This document shows positions 6,744 to 9,489 of a stretch of DNA of 9,489 nucleotides, piece by piece. How positions within the stretch are numbered: the first letter of the stretch is position 1; each line of letters opens with the position of its first letter. Source of the DNA: Rikenellaceae bacterium (GTDB lineage: Bacteria; Bacteroidota; Bacteroidia; Bacteroidales; Rikenellaceae); the NCBI GenBank assembly GCA_021203585.1, contig JAJQAW010000260.1, positions 1-9,489 of the forward strand, given 5' to 3'. Below the pieces are notes generated by a model that saw only the letters and a list, made by a program, of their open reading frames with translations, ran no database searches and was not told where the DNA came from. A program made the translations under genes and the position numbers.

Positions 6744-6862
6744 ATCTCTCCCCTGCTCTGTTTTTATTCATCTTCCCCACGTCCGTAAACCGATCTACGG
6801 AAGATGCGGAAAGAAGGAATAAAAAAGTTACTTTTGTAGCCTGAAAATAAATTGTATCATCC
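6744..6862 (+). promoter_or_regulatory. ffh promoter region with perfect -7 element
   Basis: TACTTTTG at 6829-6836 is a perfect match to the Bacteroidetes -7 consensus TAnnTTTG and ends 26 bases before the ffh ATG. No clear TTTG -33 box is seen about 19 bases upstream. Upstream lie two overlapping inverted repeats: CATCTTCC/GGAAGATG (6769-6776 and 6799-6806) and TCCGTA/TACGGA (6782-6787 and 6796-6801). They share 6799-6801, so they cannot both form fully, and no T-run follows on either strand. Confidence 0.55.
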
Positions 6863-8206
6863 ATGTTTGAAAATCTCAGCGATAAACTCGAGCGGTCGTT
6901 TAAACTGCTCAAGGGAGAAGGTAAAATCACCGAAATCAATGTAGCGGAAACACTCAAGGAAATTCGTCGCGCACTGATCAATGCCGACGTCAATTATAAA
7001 GTCGCCAAAACCTTTACCGACGATGTCAAACAAAAAGCCCTCGGACAAAATGTACTGACAGCGGTTAAACCGGGTCAGATGATGACTAAGATCGTCCGCG
7101 ACGAATTGGCCGAACTGATGGGCGGAACGGCAACCGATATCAAGCTCGAAGGAAACCCGGCCGTCATCCTGATTGCCGGATTACAAGGTTCCGGTAAAAC
7201 GACTTTCTCCGGAAAGCTGGCCGGTTTTATCAAAAGCAAAAAAGGCCGTCAGGTACTGCTCGTAGCCGGCGATGTGTACCGTCCCGCCGCTATCGACCAG
7301 CTCAAAATATTGGGAGAACAGGTCGGCGTCGAAGTATATACCGAAGAGGGCAATAAAAACCCGGTACAAATCGCGCAAAACGCAATCCGGTACGCCAAAG
7401 AAAAACACATCAACACGGTCATCGTCGATACCGCAGGACGATTGGCCGTCGATGAACAGATGATGAACGAGATCGCGGCGGTCAAGGCGGCGATCAACCC
7501 CGGCGAAATTCTCTTTGTGGTCGACGCGATGACCGGTCAGGATGCCGTCAATACGGCCAAGGAATTCAACGACCGGCTGGACTTCGACGGCGTGGTGCTG
7601 ACTAAACTCGATGGGGACACCCGCGGGGGTGCGGCCATCTCGATCCGGTCGGTGGTCCACAAACCGCTGAAATTCGTCAGCACAGGGGAAAAAATGGACG
7701 CCCTTCAGGTGTTTCACCCCGAACGGATGGCCGACCGTATCCTGGGCATGGGCGACGTGGTTTCCCTGGTCGAACGGGCACAGGAACAGTACGACGAAGA
7801 AGAAGCCCGGAAACTGAAAAAGAAACTGGTCAAGGATGAATTCGATTTCAACGACTTCCTGGCCCAGATCGCTCAGATTAAAAAAATGGGTAATCTGAAA
7901 GACCTGGCTTCCATGATTCCCGGTGCGGGCAAAGCCCTGCGCGATGTGGAGATCGGCGACGATGCCTTCAAGTATACCGAAGCCATTATCTATTCCATGA
8001 CACCGGCCGAACGAGCCAATCCGTCCCTGCTCAACCCCAGCCGCAAACAGCGCATTGCCGATGGAAGCGGCCGCTCGCTCCAAGAAGTAAACCGACTGCT
8101 TAAACAGTTCGACGACTCGCGGAAAATGATGAAAACCGTAGCCGGCGGTATGGGCGGCAAGCTGGGAGGCAAATTAGGAGGAAAGAATAAAAAGAAAAAA
8201 CGGTAA
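6863..8206 (+). CDS. ffh: Signal recognition particle protein Ffh (SRP54 GTPase)
   Basis: Ffh binds the 4.5S SRP RNA and signal sequences of nascent membrane proteins and delivers ribosomes to FtsY at the membrane. The 447 residues match the family. The N domain is at about 1-95 with ALINADVNYKVAK (38-50). The G domain holds the P-loop GLQGSGKTT (106-114), the insertion-box region after GDVYRPAAIDQL (136-147), DTAGR (189-193) and TKLDGDTRGG (247-256). The M domain (about 320-430) carries methionine-containing helices and the RNA-binding region RKQRIADGSGRS (394-405). The C-terminus is a Gly/Lys repeat (GGMGGKLGGKLGGK and then KKKKR), a basic tail common in Bacteroidota. The ATG at 6863 starts directly at the N domain and sits 26 bases behind a perfect -7 element. 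The TlpA-like gene begins 2 bases after the stop. The SRP RNA gene is not in this window. Confidence 0.97.
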   Translation: MFENLSDKLERSFKLLKGEGKITEINVAETLKEIRRALINADVNYKVAKTFTDDVKQKALGQNVLTAVKPGQMMTKIVRDELAELMGGTATDIKLEGNPAVILIAGLQGSGKTTFSGKLAGFIKSKKGRQVLLVAGDVYRPAAIDQLKILGEQVGVEVYTEEGNKNPVQIAQNAIRYAKEKHINTVIVDTAGRLAVDEQMMNEIAAVKAAINPGEILFVVDAMTGQDAVNTAKEFNDRLDFDGVVLTKLDGDTRGGAAISIRSVVHKPLKFVSTGEKMDALQVFHPERMADRILGMGDVVSLVERAQEQYDEEEARKLKKKLVKDEFDFNDFLAQIAQIKKMGNLKDLASMIPGAGKALRDVEIGDDAFKYTEAIIYSMTPAERANPSLLNPSRKQRIADGSGRSLQEVNRLLKQFDDSRKMMKTVAGGMGGKLGGKLGGKNKKKKR

Positions 8207-8208
8207 CG

Positions 8209-8961
8209 ATGGCCCGAGCATCGACCCGAAGAGAGAATTTATTGCGGACACTGATGCTGTCCGTATGGGCGGTAGCTTTTAGCGGCTGCAACTCCCCCGC
8301 GCTGAATCTACTCCACGGCTGGGTGGACGGCTTGGAAACAGGCGACCGGGTATTCCTGGCCGTAGCCGATCCGACCGGAAGCTTTTGGGTCCCGGTAGAC
8401 TCGACAACGATTACCGAACCGGGGAAATTTGAATTGAAGACCGCACTGATCGATGTCAATGCCGTCGTCACTTTCCTCAAGCCCGGTCAACCGTTCGATC
8501 CGCATCATCAATCGGCACCCTCGGTATTCCTGGAAGGATATGCCGATCTGCGACTGACAGGAACCACCGGCGACTGGTGGTACCTCCGGAAAACGGGCGG
8601 TATTTACGATCACTCCGATCTCCAGGAGGCCTTCCGTCTTTTGTATCAGGCACAGGACATGCAGCGGCAAGGTTTGGACGGACTGGAGAAAAGCCGTACA
8701 TCCGGTGATCCGGAATTGCGTAAACAAGCCATCGCTCTGCTCAACGAATCGAACGAGCTCATCGACCGGAACTACGAGGTGGAAGCGGATTTTTTCGATA
8801 AATACCCCGATGCGGCTTATTCGGCTCACGTGATGCGTTATCGGGACGACGATTTGGAAGCGTACCGACAAATGTTTGACCGGTTGACCCCCGGGTACGG
8901 CAAAGTGCGGCCGGACAACAGATCCAACAGCACATCGAGGCCCTACTGCGAAGCTCGGTAG
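8209..8961 (+). CDS. N-terminal fragment: lipoprotein with DUF4369-like domain
   Basis: The 250-codon frame begins with a lipoprotein signal peptide: R7, R8, hydrophobic segment 15-25 and lipobox FSGC with C27 as the lipidated residue, so the product would be anchored in a membrane facing the periplasm. Residues about 33-100 form a beta-rich DUF4369-like domain (GRVFLA-like strand, VDSTTI, then GKFEL). Residues 130-225 are helical with charged heptads. This is the classic N-terminal half of Bacteroidota TlpA-type thioredoxin lipoproteins. From about residue 228 the frame reads an unrelated tail ending at a TAG at 8959-8961, while the expected continuation is in the neighbouring frame. The ATG lies 2 bases after ffh. 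The domain name is assigned by resemblance, not by a search. Confidence 0.75.
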   Translation: MARASTRRENLLRTLMLSVWAVAFSGCNSPALNLLHGWVDGLETGDRVFLAVADPTGSFWVPVDSTTITEPGKFELKTALIDVNAVVTFLKPGQPFDPHHQSAPSVFLEGYADLRLTGTTGDWWYLRKTGGIYDHSDLQEAFRLLYQAQDMQRQGLDGLEKSRTSGDPELRKQAIALLNESNELIDRNYEVEADFFDKYPDAAYSAHVMRYRDDDLEAYRQMFDRLTPGYGKVRPDNRSNSTSRPYCEAR

Positions 8962-8984
8962 GTGCTTCGGCTTCCGATTTTACG

Positions 8985-9386
8985 GTGACCACGCTGGATG
9001 GTTCGCGATTCACCCTTTCCGGCCAAACAGGGAAGTACGTACTGATCGATTTCTGGGGCTCGTGGTGCGGCCCATGCCGGCAGTCGAATGCCTATCTGGT
9101 GGAACTTTATAGCCAATTACAAGAAAAAGAGGCCCCCATAGAGTTCATCGGTATCGCCTGCCGGGAAGATTCGGATAAAAACTGGCTAAAAGCGATCGAA
9201 AAAGACGGTCTCACCTGGCCGCAAGCCAATGACAGGCATCGTCCGCCCGGAGAATCGATAGCGGCTTTGTATGGCATAGACGGTTATCCGACCTCCATAC
9301 TCGTTTCACCGGAAGGGGAGATATTATTCAAGGATCATCACATGGATTTGGAGGAGCCGATGGAAAAATTTTTTGACATAGAGTAA
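8985..9386 (+). CDS. C-terminal fragment: TlpA/ResA-like thioredoxin domain
   Basis: This frame encodes a thioredoxin-fold domain of periplasmic disulfide reductases. Numbered from the GTG at 8985, the active site WCGPC is at 27-31 (C28, C31; bases 9066-9068 and 9075-9077) in the context DFWGSWCGPCR, and the cis-proline loop is GYPTSILV near the end of the domain. The family's lead-in strand, SDFTVTTLDG, begins before the GTG, so that codon is not a natural start; the frame is open back to 8892 and continues the preceding lipoprotein. It would provide reducing power to periplasmic or cytochrome-maturation cysteines. It ends 7 bases before folD. Free-standing expression is unlikely, as it has no signal peptide. 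Confidence 0.75.
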   Translation: MTTLDGSRFTLSGQTGKYVLIDFWGSWCGPCRQSNAYLVELYSQLQEKEAPIEFIGIACREDSDKNWLKAIEKDGLTWPQANDRHRPPGESIAALYGIDGYPTSILVSPEGEILFKDHHMDLEEPMEKFFDIE

Positions 9387-9393
9387 CGATCAA

Positions 9394-9489
9394 ATGAATA
9401 TTATCAGTGGAAAAGAGGTGGCCGAAAACCTCAAAAAAGAAATTGCCCGGGAAGTAGCCGAGCTGGTGGAACAAGGCAAACGGGCTACG
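9394..9489 (+). CDS. folD: FolD, 5' end only (methylenetetrahydrofolate dehydrogenase/cyclohydrolase)
   Basis: Only 32 codons are in the window; the gene runs off the right edge. The start MNIISGKEVAENLKKEIA matches the N-terminus of FolD, which typically reads M-x-[IL]-[IL]-[DS]-G-K-x-[IVL]-A then a helix with KxEI. FolD is the bifunctional cytoplasmic enzyme that converts 5,10-methylene- to 5,10-methenyl- and then 10-formyl-tetrahydrofolate. The ATG at 9394 lies 7 bases after the TlpA-like stop, and ffh-folD proximity is familiar in Bacteroidota. The catalytic lysine and NADP site lie beyond the window, so the call rests on the N-terminus and context. Confidence 0.85.
   Translation, partial: MNIISGKEVAENLKKEIAREVAELVEQGKRAT

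Larger units (their letters stand above)
8209..9386 (+). pseudogene. TlpA-type lipoprotein gene interrupted by a one-base frameshift
   Basis: The two fragments above reconstruct one gene. The upstream frame reads correctly to FDRLTP (about 8878-8892), and the next frame then reads RVRQSAAGQQIQQHIEALL, the helical linker expected before the thioredoxin domain, without any stop up to 9384. Adding one C to the run CCCCC at 8888-8892 joins them as LTPRVRQS and gives a protein of 392 residues, a normal length for DUF4369-TlpA lipoproteins. Everything else is intact, including the lipobox and both active-site cysteines, so the lesion is recent, a sequencing error, or a slippage event. A rare programmed -1 shift is possible but has no clear classical slippery heptamer. 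Position between ffh and folD on the same strand suggests co-transcription with them. Confidence 0.75.

Noticed and set aside
7181..8083. 300-codon minus-strand open frame inside ffh
   Set aside because: It is antisense to conserved G- and M-domain coding sequence and lacks any family signature.

Overview
The window looks like chromosomal DNA from a member of the Bacteroidota, probably a Bacteroidales lineage. The clues are promoter -7 elements of the Bacteroidetes type (TAnnTTTG, perfect at 6829-6836 before ffh), A-rich leaders without Shine-Dalgarno motifs, a TlpA-type lipoprotein with a DUF4369-like N-terminal part, a periplasmic GH78 rhamnosidase, and ffh placed close to folD. Genus cannot be fixed from the sequence; an Alistipes-like organism is a guess.

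Layout. 1-352 holds no gene I can identify, but ends in a good + strand terminator (294-319). On the minus strand, 353-1732 encodes a 12-helix sugar-porter-type MFS transporter. A 509-base non-coding stretch with several inverted repeats follows (1733-2241). Next, still on the minus strand and transcribed from right to left, is a peroxide-defence pair: perR (2872-3300) then rubrerythrin (2242-2817), closed by a strong terminator at 2195-2223. A near-perfect Per-box palindrome (3331-3345) lies just upstream of perR, in the divergent intergenic region.

On the plus strand, from 3488 to the window end, come an exported GH78 alpha-L-rhamnosidase, folA (dihydrofolate reductase) only 4 bases behind it, ffh (SRP54 GTPase) with its own promoter, a lipoprotein/thioredoxin-fold TlpA-like gene broken by a one-base frameshift, and the first 32 codons of folD.

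How the parts work together. PerR and rubrerythrin form an oxidative-stress module, apparently autoregulated. The rhamnosidase would release rhamnose in the periplasm, and the MFS protein may import a sugar or polyol, but no SusC/SusD pair is present and the two genes are not adjacent, so this is not a visible polysaccharide utilisation locus. folA, ffh and folD are housekeeping genes. No RNA genes, CRISPR arrays, IS elements or phage genes were recognised. The most useful observations are the PerR that keeps its regulatory metal ligands but lacks the structural-zinc cysteines, its Per-box operator, the split TlpA gene, and the rhamnosidase-folA linkage. I found no clear evidence of a wholly new system.
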